A DNA stretch of 64,000 bases from an uncultured SAR116 cluster alpha proteobacterium (GCA_902583715.1 CACHXC010000005.1:1-64000), one strand, 5' to 3'. Counted from the first letter of the stretch, positions 18,558 to 28,091 are shown. Made by a program: numbers and translations. Notes: generated from the letters alone by a model not told the origin.

Positions 18558-19202
18558 TCAACTTGGCCATTTGTCCAATGATAACGGCCATAAGCTTGAC
18601 GCTGTTTTGCCGCGAATGAAAACGATTGTCACCGATCCAATTTCAACGCCAAATTTTGTCACAAAAGCGCGGTTAATGGCGATATCTTCGTCCTGTTTAT
18701 AAATCCAGTCATCAAAATGCACATCAAGGCTCATGCCGGACAATTCAAGCGTGATATCATATTGCCAGTTCAACGCATTACCAATTTGCATCCCTTGCGC
18801 GGCGGCATTCGCATCGGCGGCACGCCCAGTATACTTCACCGTGCCACCGCTGACCGACTCCAGCCGGTCAATCTTCCATCTACGGCTGGCACGTTCACCA
18901 TCATCATATAAAAATTCTTCATCAAGCACGAGCCTGTTGCCATCCAACGTGCCTGACAGATTGACCCGAAACTGCCTGCGTAGATTGCCAAAACGATCTT
19001 CAAAAATACCATAAGCAACAGATCGGCCAGCAAAAAATTCTTCCAAAACAAGCCGTGGCTGGTAGCCGGCCAATGTACTGACATCTTTGCGCGCACAAGA
19101 TGCTATGCCAAGTGACAAGGCCACCAGCACAGCGCCTGACACAAGAAAATTGGCCAGCATGCGGCTAAACCAGCTGGATTTTTGTCTGCGTTGTCTTTTC
19201 AT
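18558..19202 (-). CDS. DUF3833 family lipoprotein-like protein
   Basis: A 214-aa protein with an N-terminal membrane segment ending LSLGIASCARKD, which may be a lipobox. The body shows the DUF3833 pattern: LVLEEFFAGRSVAYGIFEDR, LDEEFLYDDGERASRRWKID, GRAADANAAAQGMQIGNALNW and NRAFVTKFGVEIGSVTIVF. The function is unknown. Genes of this family recur beside photolyase, SDR and fatty-acid-modifying genes in light or singlet-oxygen stress loci. A strong ribosome binding site (AAGGAGGAT) precedes the ATG. It follows the FeS photolyase gene by 37 nt. Confidence 0.88.
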   Translation of the reverse strand: MKRQRRQKSSWFSRMLANFLVSGAVLVALSLGIASCARKDVSTLAGYQPRLVLEEFFAGRSVAYGIFEDRFGNLRRQFRVNLSGTLDGNRLVLDEEFLYDDGERASRRWKIDRLESVSGGTVKYTGRAADANAAAQGMQIGNALNWQYDITLELSGMSLDVHFDDWIYKQDEDIAINRAFVTKFGVEIGSVTIVFIRGKTASSLWPLSLDKWPS

Positions 19203-19239
19203 ACCTATCCTCCTTGGCTGAAGCCAGCTTAATCGGTGA

Positions 19240-20769
19240 TCACGCTTCTGGCAGCGCGGCTAAGAACTGGTCTGCGTCATGACGAATGGCAGCAATTTTT
19301 TCCACATCCATCCGGTCAAGACTGCGATACATCATACCAAGCCGCGCATTATCTTGCAGTTTGGGACGGTTACGGATCAAAAAATCCCAATAAAGATAAT
19401 TGAACGGGCAGGCCGCCGCACCGTTTTTCTGACTGACTTTATAGTGACATTCGCGGCAATAATTCGACATCCGATTGATATAAGCCCCCCCCGCCGCATA
19501 GGGTTTGCTGGCCAGATAGCCCCCATCGGCAAACAGCACCATGCCTGATACATTGGGTAGTTCCACCCACTCATAAGCATCGGCATAGACAATCAAAAAC
19601 CACGCATTCACTTGCGATGGCGCGACTCCGGCCAAAAGCGCGAAATTACCAAGCACCATTAGCCGCTGGATATGGTGCGCATAGGCATATTTCCGGGTCG
19701 CATCAACAGCCTGGGCCATACACAGCATCTTGGTGTTACCAGTCCAGAAAAATTCTGGTAAATCGCGCTCCGCCTCAAAGAAATTCAAATCAGCATAGCC
19801 CGGCATTTTCAGCCAATAAATACCCCGTACAAATTCACGCCAGCCTAGAATTTGCCGGATGAACCCCTCGACCGAATTTAGCGGTGCACGTCCGCTGTGA
19901 TAAGCGGTTTCAGCGGCGGCAATCACCTCAGCCGGCAACAACAAACCGGCATTTAGATAAAATCCGATATGGCTGTGATAGAGCCAAGGTTCATCCAACA
20001 GCATGGCATCTTGATATCTGCCAAAATCGGGCAGACGCTGATCAATAAAATGATCAAGAACCGCCAGTGCTTGCTGGCGAGTGACGGCAAAACCAAAATC
20101 ATCAAGATCGCCAAAATGGTCAGCGCATCGAGCCGCCACAAGACCAAGCACATCGCTGGTCATGTCATCTGGCGCAAATTGAAGCGGCGGCGGGATCACC
20201 ATACCTGCTTTTGGTGACTCGCGGTTATCACTATCAAAATTCCATTTGCCACCAATCGGTTCACTGCCATCCATCAGAATATTATAGTCCCGCCGCATGT
20301 CACGGTAGAAGAAATCCATACGCAACTGGCGGCGGCCATCGGCCCATGTGGCGAATTTATCCAAACTGCATAAAAACCGATCATCCTCGCGCAATTCAAC
20401 CACAATACCAAGCGTCGATTGCCAGCTTTTCATAATCTCCATCAGCCGGTATTCCCCCGGCATTGTGACCACTAATTTGGAAATCTGACGCGCGGCAATG
20501 GCCTGCTTTACTTCGCTTTCCAGACTGCCACCATTGTCTGGGTCATCAAGGTGACGATAGATCACCGTTGTGCCAGCTCGGCGCAATTCATCAGCAAAAT
20601 GCCGCATCGCCGCAAATAGAAAGGCAATTTTGCGTTTGTGATGTTTGACATAGGTAACTTCAGCGCCAACCTCGGCCATCAGCACAATATCGGTGTCGAT
20701 ATGAATATCGCGCAAGCTGGCAATCTGATGACTCAGCTGATCGCCAAGAATGAGGCGTAACACTGTCAT
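19240..20769 (-). CDS. FeS-type bacterial cryptochrome/photolyase, PhrB-like
   Basis: A 509-aa protein of the FeS-BCP group, whose studied members repair (6-4) photoproducts with FAD, a lumazine antenna and a [4Fe-4S] cluster. The start TVLRLILGDQLSHQIASL is the family's N-terminal domain. FAD-domain signatures include IRQILGWREFVRGIYWL and NVSGMVLFADGG. Cluster cysteines are visible in NYCRECHYKVSQKNGAAACP, with one more in KMLCMAQAV about 90 residues upstream. It overlaps the upstream CPD photolyase gene by 4 nt (ATGA), so the two are translationally coupled. Confidence 0.93.
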   Translation of the reverse strand: MTVLRLILGDQLSHQIASLRDIHIDTDIVLMAEVGAEVTYVKHHKRKIAFLFAAMRHFADELRRAGTTVIYRHLDDPDNGGSLESEVKQAIAARQISKLVVTMPGEYRLMEIMKSWQSTLGIVVELREDDRFLCSLDKFATWADGRRQLRMDFFYRDMRRDYNILMDGSEPIGGKWNFDSDNRESPKAGMVIPPPLQFAPDDMTSDVLGLVAARCADHFGDLDDFGFAVTRQQALAVLDHFIDQRLPDFGRYQDAMLLDEPWLYHSHIGFYLNAGLLLPAEVIAAAETAYHSGRAPLNSVEGFIRQILGWREFVRGIYWLKMPGYADLNFFEAERDLPEFFWTGNTKMLCMAQAVDATRKYAYAHHIQRLMVLGNFALLAGVAPSQVNAWFLIVYADAYEWVELPNVSGMVLFADGGYLASKPYAAGGAYINRMSNYCRECHYKVSQKNGAAACPFNYLYWDFLIRNRPKLQDNARLGMMYRSLDRMDVEKIAAIRHDADQFLAALPEA

Positions 20770-22202
20770 GCTGTGTCTTTCAACGCGGCAAACGCCGCCA
20801 GCGCGTCAAGTCGTGACGCTTTGACGTCAACAAGTGGGTGCGGGTAAGTCTGTCCCAAAACCACATTGGCGGCATCTAAAACATGGCGTGGGGCTTCCCA
20901 CGGGCTAAACAAATGATCATTGGTCAGACCGGCAAGTTCGGGTACATAATGACGGATAAAATCACCGTTTGGATCAAATTTTGACGCCTGCGTGATCGGG
21001 TTGAAAATACGAAAATAGGGGGCCGCATCAGCGCCGCACCCAGCAATCCACTGCCAGCTGGCACTATTATTGGCAAGATCAGCATCGACCAGACAATCCC
21101 AGAACCATGCCTCGCCATGATGCCAGTGAAGCCGAAGATTTTTCACCAGAAATGAACCGACAATCATCCGAAGACGGTTATGCATATAGCCGGTTTGCCA
21201 GAGCTGACGCATCGCCGCATCAACAATCGGATACCCGGTTTGACCATGTTGCCAGCATCGCAACGCATCGGTGTCATCTTTCCACGCAAATGCGTCAAAT
21301 CGCGGCTGTAAATTTTGCCGCGGCAAATCGGGAAAGTAATATAATAAAGCATGCGAAAATTCGCGCCAGCCGAGCTCTGACAGGAAATGATCGCCATCCT
21401 CATGGTTGACCATACCTGCATCCATTCGGTCTTTTGCCGCATGCCACACTGTGTTCGGTGACACCTCGCCCCAGTGCAAATGCGGGGATAGCCGCGACAC
21501 ATTTGGCCCGGCCGGAAAATTACGCCCGTCTTTATACCCCAGCAAATCCTGATCAATAAAAGCCGCCAGCCGCGCTGTGGCCCCAGCTTCACCGATCTGC
21601 CAATGCGGCGCGAGCATCTCATCCCAGCCGGTATCTGGCAGTAGCCGCAACCCATCAATGCCTGCCGCCTGGTAATCTGTTGCCACCAGCACAAGCGGCG
21701 AAGGCACCGGTATGGGCTGGCGTGGTGGCGGCGCCGACAGACAGCCGCGGCGGAAATAAGGGGTAAACACCCGGTACGGCGTGCCATCGGCTTTGGTCAC
21801 GTCCCATGGCTCCCACAACAAGCTGCCATTATGACTGTCAACAACAAGCCCGCGCGCTGTCAGATCCGCCTTTATTGCAGTGTCACGGGCAATGCGCCAT
21901 GGTTCATAGCAGCGGTTCCAATGCACCGAAGAGGCGCCGCTCGCCACCGCCAATGCGGCAAGATGCGTTGCTGGATCGCCCTGCAGGACAACCAGCTTGC
22001 CATCAAGCGCGTCATTCAAAGCGTGCAAGGCATGATGCAACCACCAGCGGCTGGCCCCGCCCATTCTATGGTCACCTGCGTGGTCATCATCAAGAATATA
22101 GACCGGGATCACTGCGCCATCTCGCGCGGCGGCGGTCAAGGCCGGATTGTCAGCAAGGCGTAAATCCTGCCGAAACCAATAAATTGAAACCGGGCGCGCC
22201 AT
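20766..22202 (-). CDS. phrB: Deoxyribodipyrimidine (CPD) photolyase, class I
   Basis: A 478-aa light-dependent repair enzyme that splits cyclobutane pyrimidine dimers with FADH-. The N-terminal antenna domain begins VSIYWFRQDLRLADNPAL. The FAD domain has LSPHLHWGEVSPNTVW, ELGWREFSHALLYYFPDLP, WQHGQTGYPIVDAAMRQLW and MRLWQTGYMHNRLRM-type sequence, and ends near YFRIFNPITQASKFDPNGDF. The ATG at 22202 has GAGG six nt upstream. It is the first gene of a five-gene minus-strand group with the FeS photolyase, DUF3833, chalcone-isomerase-like and YciB-like genes. Confidence 0.95.
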   Translation of the reverse strand: MARPVSIYWFRQDLRLADNPALTAAARDGAVIPVYILDDDHAGDHRMGGASRWWLHHALHALNDALDGKLVVLQGDPATHLAALAVASGASSVHWNRCYEPWRIARDTAIKADLTARGLVVDSHNGSLLWEPWDVTKADGTPYRVFTPYFRRGCLSAPPPRQPIPVPSPLVLVATDYQAAGIDGLRLLPDTGWDEMLAPHWQIGEAGATARLAAFIDQDLLGYKDGRNFPAGPNVSRLSPHLHWGEVSPNTVWHAAKDRMDAGMVNHEDGDHFLSELGWREFSHALLYYFPDLPRQNLQPRFDAFAWKDDTDALRCWQHGQTGYPIVDAAMRQLWQTGYMHNRLRMIVGSFLVKNLRLHWHHGEAWFWDCLVDADLANNSASWQWIAGCGADAAPYFRIFNPITQASKFDPNGDFIRHYVPELAGLTNDHLFSPWEAPRHVLDAANVVLGQTYPHPLVDVKASRLDALAAFAALKDTA

Positions 22203-22227
22203 CAATTACCTCACGAAACACGATCAT

Positions 22228-22244
22228 ATGCCGCCATGCGGTAT
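22228..22244. promoter_or_regulatory. Imperfect dyad upstream of phrB
   Basis: ATGCCGC and GCGGTAT form a 7-bp inverted repeat with one mismatch around a 3-nt centre, about 25 bp upstream of the photolyase start. It may be an operator for the photolyase operon. The evidence is position and symmetry only. Confidence 0.25.
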
Positions 22245-22331
22245 ATGTATGGCTCCCCACCGAGGCGGACTATAGCTGGATTTGCGGCCAAAGACAAATC
22301 CCAGTGGCCGCTATCAGGCGGCGTTTCAAAA

Positions 22332-23180
22332 TCAGCCTTCGGCCACCACAAGCTGACGCTGACTGCCAAGCCCGGCAATCGTGGTGACAATTTCATCACC
22401 ATCTTGCAGATATACCGGGTCTGGTTTTTGTCCCATACCGACTCCGGCCGGCGTGCCGGTGGCAATGATGTCACCTCGATGCAATGTCATGAGTTCCGAT
22501 AAATGGGCAATTATCTGCCGCACCGAAAAAATCATATCACGGCTGTTACCATTTTGCATAATGGCACCATTTACCGTGACTGACATATCTAGATTTTGCG
22601 GGTCAGATAGCTGATCGCGGGTTAACAGATAAGGGCCAACTGGGCCAAACCCGTCACACGATTTCCCCTTTGTCCATTGACCGGTAAGCTGCATTTGAAA
22701 ATAGCGCTCGGACAGATCATTCACCACACAATAGCCGGCCACATAATCAAGCGCTTCATCCTCGCTGACATATTTTGCAGGCTTGCCAATGACCACACCT
22801 AGTTCAACTTCCCAATCGATCTGTGTAGCGTTGCGGGGCCGGACAATATCATCATGGGAACCGCTGATGGATGATGTGGCTTTCATGAACAAGATGGGAT
22901 GCGCCGGGATCGGCAAACCGGTTTCTTCGGCGTGATCGTGAAAATTCAGCCCGATACATAAAAATTTACCAACATGCGCAACACAAGGCCCGAGCCGCGT
23001 TTGCGGGTCTATTTCTGGCAATGTTGTCGGGTCCAAATTGCGCAATCTCGCAAGGCTGGCATCATCTAGAATACGGCCGTCAATATCATCAACATGGCTC
23101 GATAAGTCACGTATTATGCCATTCGCATCAATCAACCCCGGCACTTCCTGACCCGGCTGTCCACAACGTACTAAGCGCAT
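22332..23180 (-). CDS. Fumarylacetoacetate hydrolase (FAH) family protein
   Basis: A 282-aa cytosolic enzyme of the FAH/2-oxo-hepta-3-ene-dioate hydratase group. KFLCIGLNFHDHAEETG opens the catalytic domain. The metal ligands are recognisable in DWEVELGVVIGKPA (Glu) and CVVNDLSERYFQ (Asp), and IIATGTPAGVGMGQKPD is the conserved C-terminal loop. Members hydrolyse or decarboxylate oxo-acids from aromatic or sugar degradation; the substrate here is unknown. GGGAG precedes the ATG. The remnant of a CmcJ-type dioxygenase gene lies 20 nt upstream in the same orientation. Confidence 0.88.
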   Translation of the reverse strand: MRLVRCGQPGQEVPGLIDANGIIRDLSSHVDDIDGRILDDASLARLRNLDPTTLPEIDPQTRLGPCVAHVGKFLCIGLNFHDHAEETGLPIPAHPILFMKATSSISGSHDDIVRPRNATQIDWEVELGVVIGKPAKYVSEDEALDYVAGYCVVNDLSERYFQMQLTGQWTKGKSCDGFGPVGPYLLTRDQLSDPQNLDMSVTVNGAIMQNGNSRDMIFSVRQIIAHLSELMTLHRGDIIATGTPAGVGMGQKPDPVYLQDGDEIVTTIAGLGSQRQLVVAEG

Positions 23181-23200
23181 TTTATACTCCCTGCAGGTGG

Positions 23201-23890
23201 CTAAATAATGGGCCGATACAGTTGAACTATCTGGCTATAATAAATCACAAAACAGTGGGTCTCAAGACTTTGGCGCGGCGCCGCATCCACTGCTGAATTG
23301 GGATCTGCAAATGCGGTGTGGATGGTAAATCGGTTGCGGCCATCTCGGGCTTAATCATAGGTCTTAATCAAAACCGCTTCGTCACTTCGCATGCCAGGGA
23401 AATAATACCATTGATACGCCTAATTGAACCGGGCCATCTGCAACACGCCCACCCGGTCTTTCGCCACGCGTTTGACCTAGACCAGGTCGTCTGCCCTCAC
23501 CATTATCGAGTCACAGAATGCCAGCGCGTGGTTTCAACCGCGCCAGGGATTAACCGCCATAAATTAATTATAGCAAAGCGGCCAGCTAACAAACGGTTAG
23601 CTTCATCAGGCAAAAATGTGCGCAGTCTCTGCTCGGCTGACCATTCAGTGTAGTCATTCTGGATCAGCAAAGGTGGTTCACGCGATTTCACTGTACGCCG
23701 TAACTAATCGGTCGTCGCTTGTCTTATATTGTCGAACACATCGACCTGCCGCACCCCAGTGATTTGTTTGATCAGCGCTGTTACCTCGGCGTCATAAATG
23801 GATGCCAGCTGTTCATCATCGTAAAAATCAGTAACCGCAGAGCGTTGCACCGCCTGATGGCTATAGCAGTCTCGCCTATTGTCAAATCAT
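23201..23890 (-). pseudogene. Degenerate CmcJ/NvfI-type oxygenase gene
   Basis: Reading the minus strand in pieces recovers a whole gene of the CmcJ/NvfI (2-oxoglutarate/Fe oxygenase-like) family. The pieces are VTDFYDDEQLASIYDAEV near 23830, VDVFDNIRQA, then a TAG; IQNDYTEWSAEQRLRTFLPD and RFAIINLWRLIPGAVE around 23680-23530; a frameshift into LAFCDSIMVRADDLV; and a TAG. AYQWYYFPGMRSDEAVLIK, a TAA, then RFTIHTAFADPNSAVDAAPR follow, down to a stop at 23201. At least four in-frame stops and one frameshift make it clearly non-functional. Family identity is from memory of its conserved HtDYT and WYYFP motifs. Confidence 0.75.
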
Positions 23891-24405
23891 TACCGCCGGC
23901 ACAATACCGGCAATTGATGACGATGGGTTTAAATTATTTGATTCAGAAGCCATTGCAAAATATGTCAACGAGATCGCGCCAACACCGGCCATGCTACCCG
24001 TTGGCGCTAAAGACCGTTCCACAGCCAGGTCATTATCACGGTTTCACGAGAGCCGGATCGAGCCTGTGTTGCGCGTGTATTGCGGTCAGGTGGTACCCGC
24101 CAACCGTGATGCAGGGTTCATTCAAGACAATGCCAATTTGTTTCAAACCCGATGTGACCAACTGGCCAAAATGGTCACTCCGGCGCCGTTTTTATGTGGC
24201 AATACTTTGGTCTTGCCGATTGCGGCTTTGTGTCAAGCTTCGCCATCTTGAACAGGCTACACCCCCTTAAGGGTTTTCTATCCAGCTGGCTCAAACCCTG
24301 CGCGAGTGTGAAACCGCACTGGCAAACCATCCATCGGTAAAGGACGAGCTTGCCGATTATTATGACGCTTTTGACAGCTAGGTCGCGGCGAAATTAGCCG
24401 CCTGA
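23877..24405 (+). pseudogene. Truncated and frameshifted glutathione S-transferase gene
   Basis: The plus frame from 23877 reads as a GST from about residue 45 onward: AGTIPAIDDDGFKLFDSEAI, then AKYVNEIAPTPAMLP and LSRFHESRIEPVLRVY, ending PAPFLCGNTLVL near 24212. There a one-base shift is needed to continue as DCGFVSSFAILNRLHP. A second shift near 24290 gives LAQTLRECETALANHPSV, and the frame ends YYDAFDS-stop-VAAKLAA-stop. The N-terminal thioredoxin half is missing because the sequence abuts the oppositely oriented CmcJ remnant. Nothing else recognisable lies between 24406 and 24530. Confidence 0.75.
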
Positions 24406-24530
24406 CACAGCGGCGCAATAGATAGTTGCGACGCATAACATCTGATTGACCAAGATGAACCGATGGTGCCTAATGGTATCATTACCAGTCATGGTGACAC
24501 TGATGTGTCACAGTTTGGTCGCTGACTCAG

Positions 24531-25445
24531 ATGATATCAATTTTCAATAATTTACCAGCACAAACCCGCGCGACGTGTTTGATGATCGTAGCATTGTTTA
24601 TGTTTACCGTGATGGGCATTTGCATTCGTCTATCGGCGGCGCATTTACCGGTTATAGAAGTGGTGTTTTTCCGCAATTTTCTGGCGGTGCTTATTTTACT
24701 GCCGCTTTTAGCACGCGCTGGTTTTGGCACGCTTCGCATGTATCGGCCAAAATTGTTTTTCTTGCGCGCGGCGATCAATGCGGTTGGCATGTTTTGCGGC
24801 TTTACCGCTCTAACACTGATTCCGCTGGCGCAGATGACCGCACTCAGCTTTACCACCCCATTATTTGTCACAATCGGTGCCGTGCTATTTCTTGGCGAGG
24901 TCATCCGGGCGCGCCGGATCGCCGCCATCTGTGTTGGGTTTTTAGGCACGTTGATCATCCTGCAACCCGGCGTTGTTGATGTGACATTTGGCGCGCTTCT
25001 GGCTCTGATTAGTGCCCTGACCATTGCCATGGCATCGCTGATTGTGAAAGTGCTGACCCGCAGTGAAAGCCAGCATGCTATTGTGACATGGATGGTGGTG
25101 ATGCAGGCACCCTTGGCATTGATCCCGTCGCTAAGGATTTGGCAATGGCCAGATCTTCTGACCTGGGGGTTTTTGTGGGGCATGGCGTTATCCGGCACAA
25201 TTGCCCATCTCTGTTTCACCCGCGCCTTTAGCCTTGTTGACATCACCGCATTGCAACCACTGGAATTTATCAAACTGCCATTTGCCGTGATCTTAGCATG
25301 GATTATTTTTGCCGAATGGCCCGGCTTATGGACGTTTGTGGGTGGGGCGGTGATTTTTGCATCGACCGTTTATATTACCCGCCGCGAAGCGGCCGCGCGG
25401 CAATCGCTTCGGCCAACTGCCGGCCCGCGTGAGCCACGGTTGTAA
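24531..25445 (+). CDS. EamA/DMT-family transporter
   Basis: A 304-aa inner-membrane protein with about ten membrane segments in two EamA repeats. Repeat 1 contains EVVFFRNFLAVLILLPLLAR and MTALSFTTPLFVTIGAVLFL with GEVIRARRIAAICVGFLGTL; repeat 2 contains DITALQPLEFIKLPFAVILA. This is the subgroup often annotated as S-adenosylmethionine or riboflavin-type exporters, but the substrate here is unknown. Start is the ATG at 24531. It stands between the pseudogene region and the convergent pyrC gene. Confidence 0.87.
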   Translation: MISIFNNLPAQTRATCLMIVALFMFTVMGICIRLSAAHLPVIEVVFFRNFLAVLILLPLLARAGFGTLRMYRPKLFFLRAAINAVGMFCGFTALTLIPLAQMTALSFTTPLFVTIGAVLFLGEVIRARRIAAICVGFLGTLIILQPGVVDVTFGALLALISALTIAMASLIVKVLTRSESQHAIVTWMVVMQAPLALIPSLRIWQWPDLLTWGFLWGMALSGTIAHLCFTRAFSLVDITALQPLEFIKLPFAVILAWIIFAEWPGLWTFVGGAVIFASTVYITRREAAARQSLRPTAGPREPRL

Positions 25446-25461
25446 GAAATGACCAAGCTCC

Positions 25462-26526
25462 CTATGGGCGGGGCTCAACCTCCCAATATAACGGCACGCC
25501 ACAATCAAAAATTGTGACCTCGCCATTGGCTGTCGCTCGGCTGACAGGAAAGACCAAAGCCTCGTCACGTTTTACCAGGGTAATGGTGTCATCTGCCGGT
25601 GGCAGGCCATAAAACGCGGCCCCATGAAGCGAGGTAAATGCCTCTAGCTGATGAAGTGCTGACTCGGCTTCAAACACATGGGCCAGACATGACAATGTAT
25701 TTGGCGCTGTGTAAATGCCGGCACACCCACATGCTGATTGCTTGTCGGTATCAAGATGCGGCGCGCTATCGGTGCCGAGAAAAAATTGTCGCGCACCAGA
25801 TGTGGCGGCGGCTACAAGTGCCAGACGATGACGTTCACGTTTGGCAACCGGCAAGCAATAATAATGCGGCTGGATCCCTCCGGCCAGAATATGATTGCGG
25901 TTGATAAACAGATGGTGCGTGGTGATGGTAGCCGCCATATTACTGCCGGCATCACGTACAAAATCAACACCGTCAGCTGTTGTGACATGCTCTAGAATCA
26001 CTTTTAAGTCGGGCACTGCGGCGCGCAACGGCGTTAACACCCGGTCAATAAATACCGCTTCACGGTCAAAAATATCAACCGACGGGTCGGTCACCTCACC
26101 ATGCACGCAAAGGGGCAGGCCAATTTCTGCCATAGCGTCCAGAACCGGGCGCACCTTGTCAAAATCACGAACCCCCGATGCTGAATTGGTTGTTGCCCCC
26201 GCCGGGTAGAGTTTGACTGCGTGAATAATGCCCGCCTGAGCCGCCGCCACAACATCACTGGCATCGGTGGTTTCGGTCAGATACAGCGTCATCAGCGGTT
26301 GAAATTTGGGGTAGCCAATACAATGTGCCAAAATCCGTTCCCGGTAGGCGCTGGCATCAGCCCTCGTCACCACTGGCGGCACCAGATTGGGCATCACAAT
26401 CGCCCGGCCAAAATGCTGGGCGGTATCCGCCACAACCGCCGCCAGCATCGCCCCGTCACGCAGGTGAAGATGCCAGTCATCTGGCCGGCGCAAGGTCAAA
26501 GATGTGATCGGTTCAGCCGCGGCCAT
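25462..26526 (-). CDS. pyrC: Dihydroorotase
   Basis: A 354-aa zinc enzyme of pyrimidine biosynthesis, E. coli PyrC type, which cyclises carbamoyl aspartate to dihydroorotate. [10 protein letters not shown] provides the two metal His ligands, [11 protein letters not shown] the carboxylated Lys, and [12 protein letters not shown] and LEHVTTADG further ligands. [20 protein letters not shown] holds the catalytic Asp. The ATG at 26526 has GGAG six nt upstream and gives the usual length; the open frame to 26610 adds 28 unusual residues and is rejected. Confidence 0.94.
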   Translation of the reverse strand: MAAAEPITSLTLRRPDDWHLHLRDGAMLAAVVADTAQHFGRAIVMPNLVPPVVTRADASAYRERILAHCIGYPKFQPLMTLYLTETTDASDVVAAAQAGIIHAVKLYPAGATTNSASGVRDFDKVRPVLDAMAEIGLPLCVHGEVTDPSVDIFDREAVFIDRVLTPLRAAVPDLKVILEHVTTADGVDFVRDAGSNMAATITTHHLFINRNHILAGGIQPHYYCLPVAKRERHRLALVAAATSGARQFFLGTDSAPHLDTDKQSACGCAGIYTAPNTLSCLAHVFEAESALHQLEAFTSLHGAAFYGLPPADDTITLVKRDEALVFPVSRATANGEVTIFDCGVPLYWEVEPRP

Positions 26527-26701
26527 ATTATGCTCCATAAATTCGATCTCGTCAGGATCAGCGGCCCCGCCCAGCATTATGTCATACGTTCTATGCGGCA
26601 CGGCGGTCACTTCAGACTACCATGACGCGATCTGAATTGACCAGTCAGATCATCCGCGTATACGTTAAAATGGCCATCTTGTGCGCGTCATGCCGCGACA
26701 G

Positions 26702-28042
26702 CTAGACGTTCAGCAACAGATATTCCCGCTCCCACGGGCTGATCACTTCTAAAAAGGCTTCAGCTTCAGCCCGTTTGACCTCAACAAATAATTTGACAAA
26801 ATCCTCACCAAGCACCGGGTGCAGGGCCTTAGCCCGTTCCAGAGCATCAAGCGCCACATCCAGATTTCGCGGCAAGGTTTCTAAATCTTCACCACTCACC
26901 TTGCGTGGCCGCGTCGGGCGCCGCTTTTCCTGTAATCCTATCCAGACAGCCGCCAGCGTAGCGGCGATAGCCAAATAAGGGTTGGCATCCGCCCCGGGGA
27001 TGCGGTTTTCTATACGGCGGCTGTCTGCCGCGCCAATCGGCACGCGCAAACCAACTGTGCGATTATCCATGCCCCACGCCAAATTGGCCGGTGAATCTTC
27101 CGTGCCAGTGCGGCGGCGGTAGCTATTCACATAAGGTGCCATTAACGCCATTGCACCACTTAAATACCGTTGCATGCCAGCAAGCGAATGATAGAAATCA
27201 TCGCTTTCTGTACCATCTGTATTGGCAAAGATATTTTTTCCGGTCTTTTTTGACCTGACAGATATGTGAATATGCATGGCACTACCAGGCTGTTCCTGCA
27301 TTGGCTTTGCCATGAACGTGGCGTGCAACCCATGGTTGATGGCGGTTTGCCGCACGGTGCGTTTAAACAAAAATGCCTGATCAGCCAATTCCAGCGCACT
27401 ACCATGATTAAAATTAATTTCCATTTGCGCGGCACCAGCCTCATGGCTGAGCGTGTCGATATCAAGCCCCTGAACATCACAATGGTCATAGATTTCTTCA
27501 AATAGCGGATCAAATTCATTCACCGCGTCAATGCCATAGGCCTGTTTGGCTTTTTCGGCCCGGCCTGACCGACCGGTTGGGGTGATCAGCGGGCTGTTCG
27601 CGTCATTGCTTTGCTTCACCAAAAAGAATTCCAACTCTGGCGCAATCACTGGTTCTAAACCTGCATCTTCAAACAGCGCCAGAACATGTTTTAAAACAGC
27701 GCGCGCCGTAAATGGCACCAAACGCCCATCCTGACTAACAGCATCATGAATAATTTGTGCAGTTGGCTCATCATACCATGGCACCAGCCGGCAGGTGTTC
27801 GGATCAGGGATCAATACAACATCACTGCCGATTTCATTCAAGACATCGCTATCGTAATATTCACCGGTCACCGCCTGACCAAACACATATTCCGGAAGCC
27901 GCAGGCCGCCCGTATCCTGTGCCGATACAAATTTTTTCAGCGGCAGAATTTTGCCGCGCGGTATACCCGAAATATCACTCACCAAACATTCGACTTCGGT
28001 GATGGCCTGATCAGTCAGCCATTTTTGCATATCGAAAGCCAT
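26702..28042 (-). CDS. puuA: Glutamine synthetase family protein, gamma-glutamylpolyamine synthetase-like (first paralogue)
   Basis: A 446-aa ATP-dependent ligase of the GS fold. VSDISGIPRGKILP marks the N-terminal domain. The catalytic domain has APELEFFLV, EAGAAQMEINFNHG, KPMQEQPGSAMHIHISV and RRIENRIPGADANPYLAIAA. Sequence and neighbours fit PuuA, which joins glutamate to putrescine, rather than ammonia-assimilating GlnA. AGGGAAAA lies close to the ATG. It follows the class III aminotransferase by 49 nt on the same strand, with a palindrome in between. A second paralogue lies at 36.2-37.6 kb. Confidence 0.88.
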   Translation of the reverse strand: MAFDMQKWLTDQAITEVECLVSDISGIPRGKILPLKKFVSAQDTGGLRLPEYVFGQAVTGEYYDSDVLNEIGSDVVLIPDPNTCRLVPWYDEPTAQIIHDAVSQDGRLVPFTARAVLKHVLALFEDAGLEPVIAPELEFFLVKQSNDANSPLITPTGRSGRAEKAKQAYGIDAVNEFDPLFEEIYDHCDVQGLDIDTLSHEAGAAQMEINFNHGSALELADQAFLFKRTVRQTAINHGLHATFMAKPMQEQPGSAMHIHISVRSKKTGKNIFANTDGTESDDFYHSLAGMQRYLSGAMALMAPYVNSYRRRTGTEDSPANLAWGMDNRTVGLRVPIGAADSRRIENRIPGADANPYLAIAATLAAVWIGLQEKRRPTRPRKVSGEDLETLPRNLDVALDALERAKALHPVLGEDFVKLFVEVKRAEAEAFLEVISPWEREYLLLNV

Positions 28043-28053
28043 AATTTTCCCTA

Positions 28054-28075
28054 TTTTCGGAGGCGCCCCCGAAAA
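28054..28075. repeat. 22-bp near-perfect palindrome between aminotransferase and puuA-like genes
   Basis: TTTTCGGAGGCGCC followed by CCCGAAAA is symmetric about GGCGCC with a single mismatched pair. It fills the short gap between the two genes. It may act as a weak RNA stem tuning downstream expression; no U-run follows it on the minus strand. Confidence 0.45.
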
Positions 28076-28091
28076 ACCCCCTTAATGGTTC

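Noticed and set aside
23318-23653. 111-aa plus-strand open frame in the pseudogene region
   Set aside because: The minus strand of the same stretch shows CmcJ-family sequence, so this frame is antisense to a relic gene.
23719-24270. 183-aa plus-strand open frame as a gene
   Set aside because: The overlapping frame shows GST sequence; this one is an off-phase reading across the pseudogene.
24527-25273. 248-aa minus-strand open frame opposite an EamA gene
   Set aside because: Arg/Lys/Thr-rich shadow of a membrane-protein gene.
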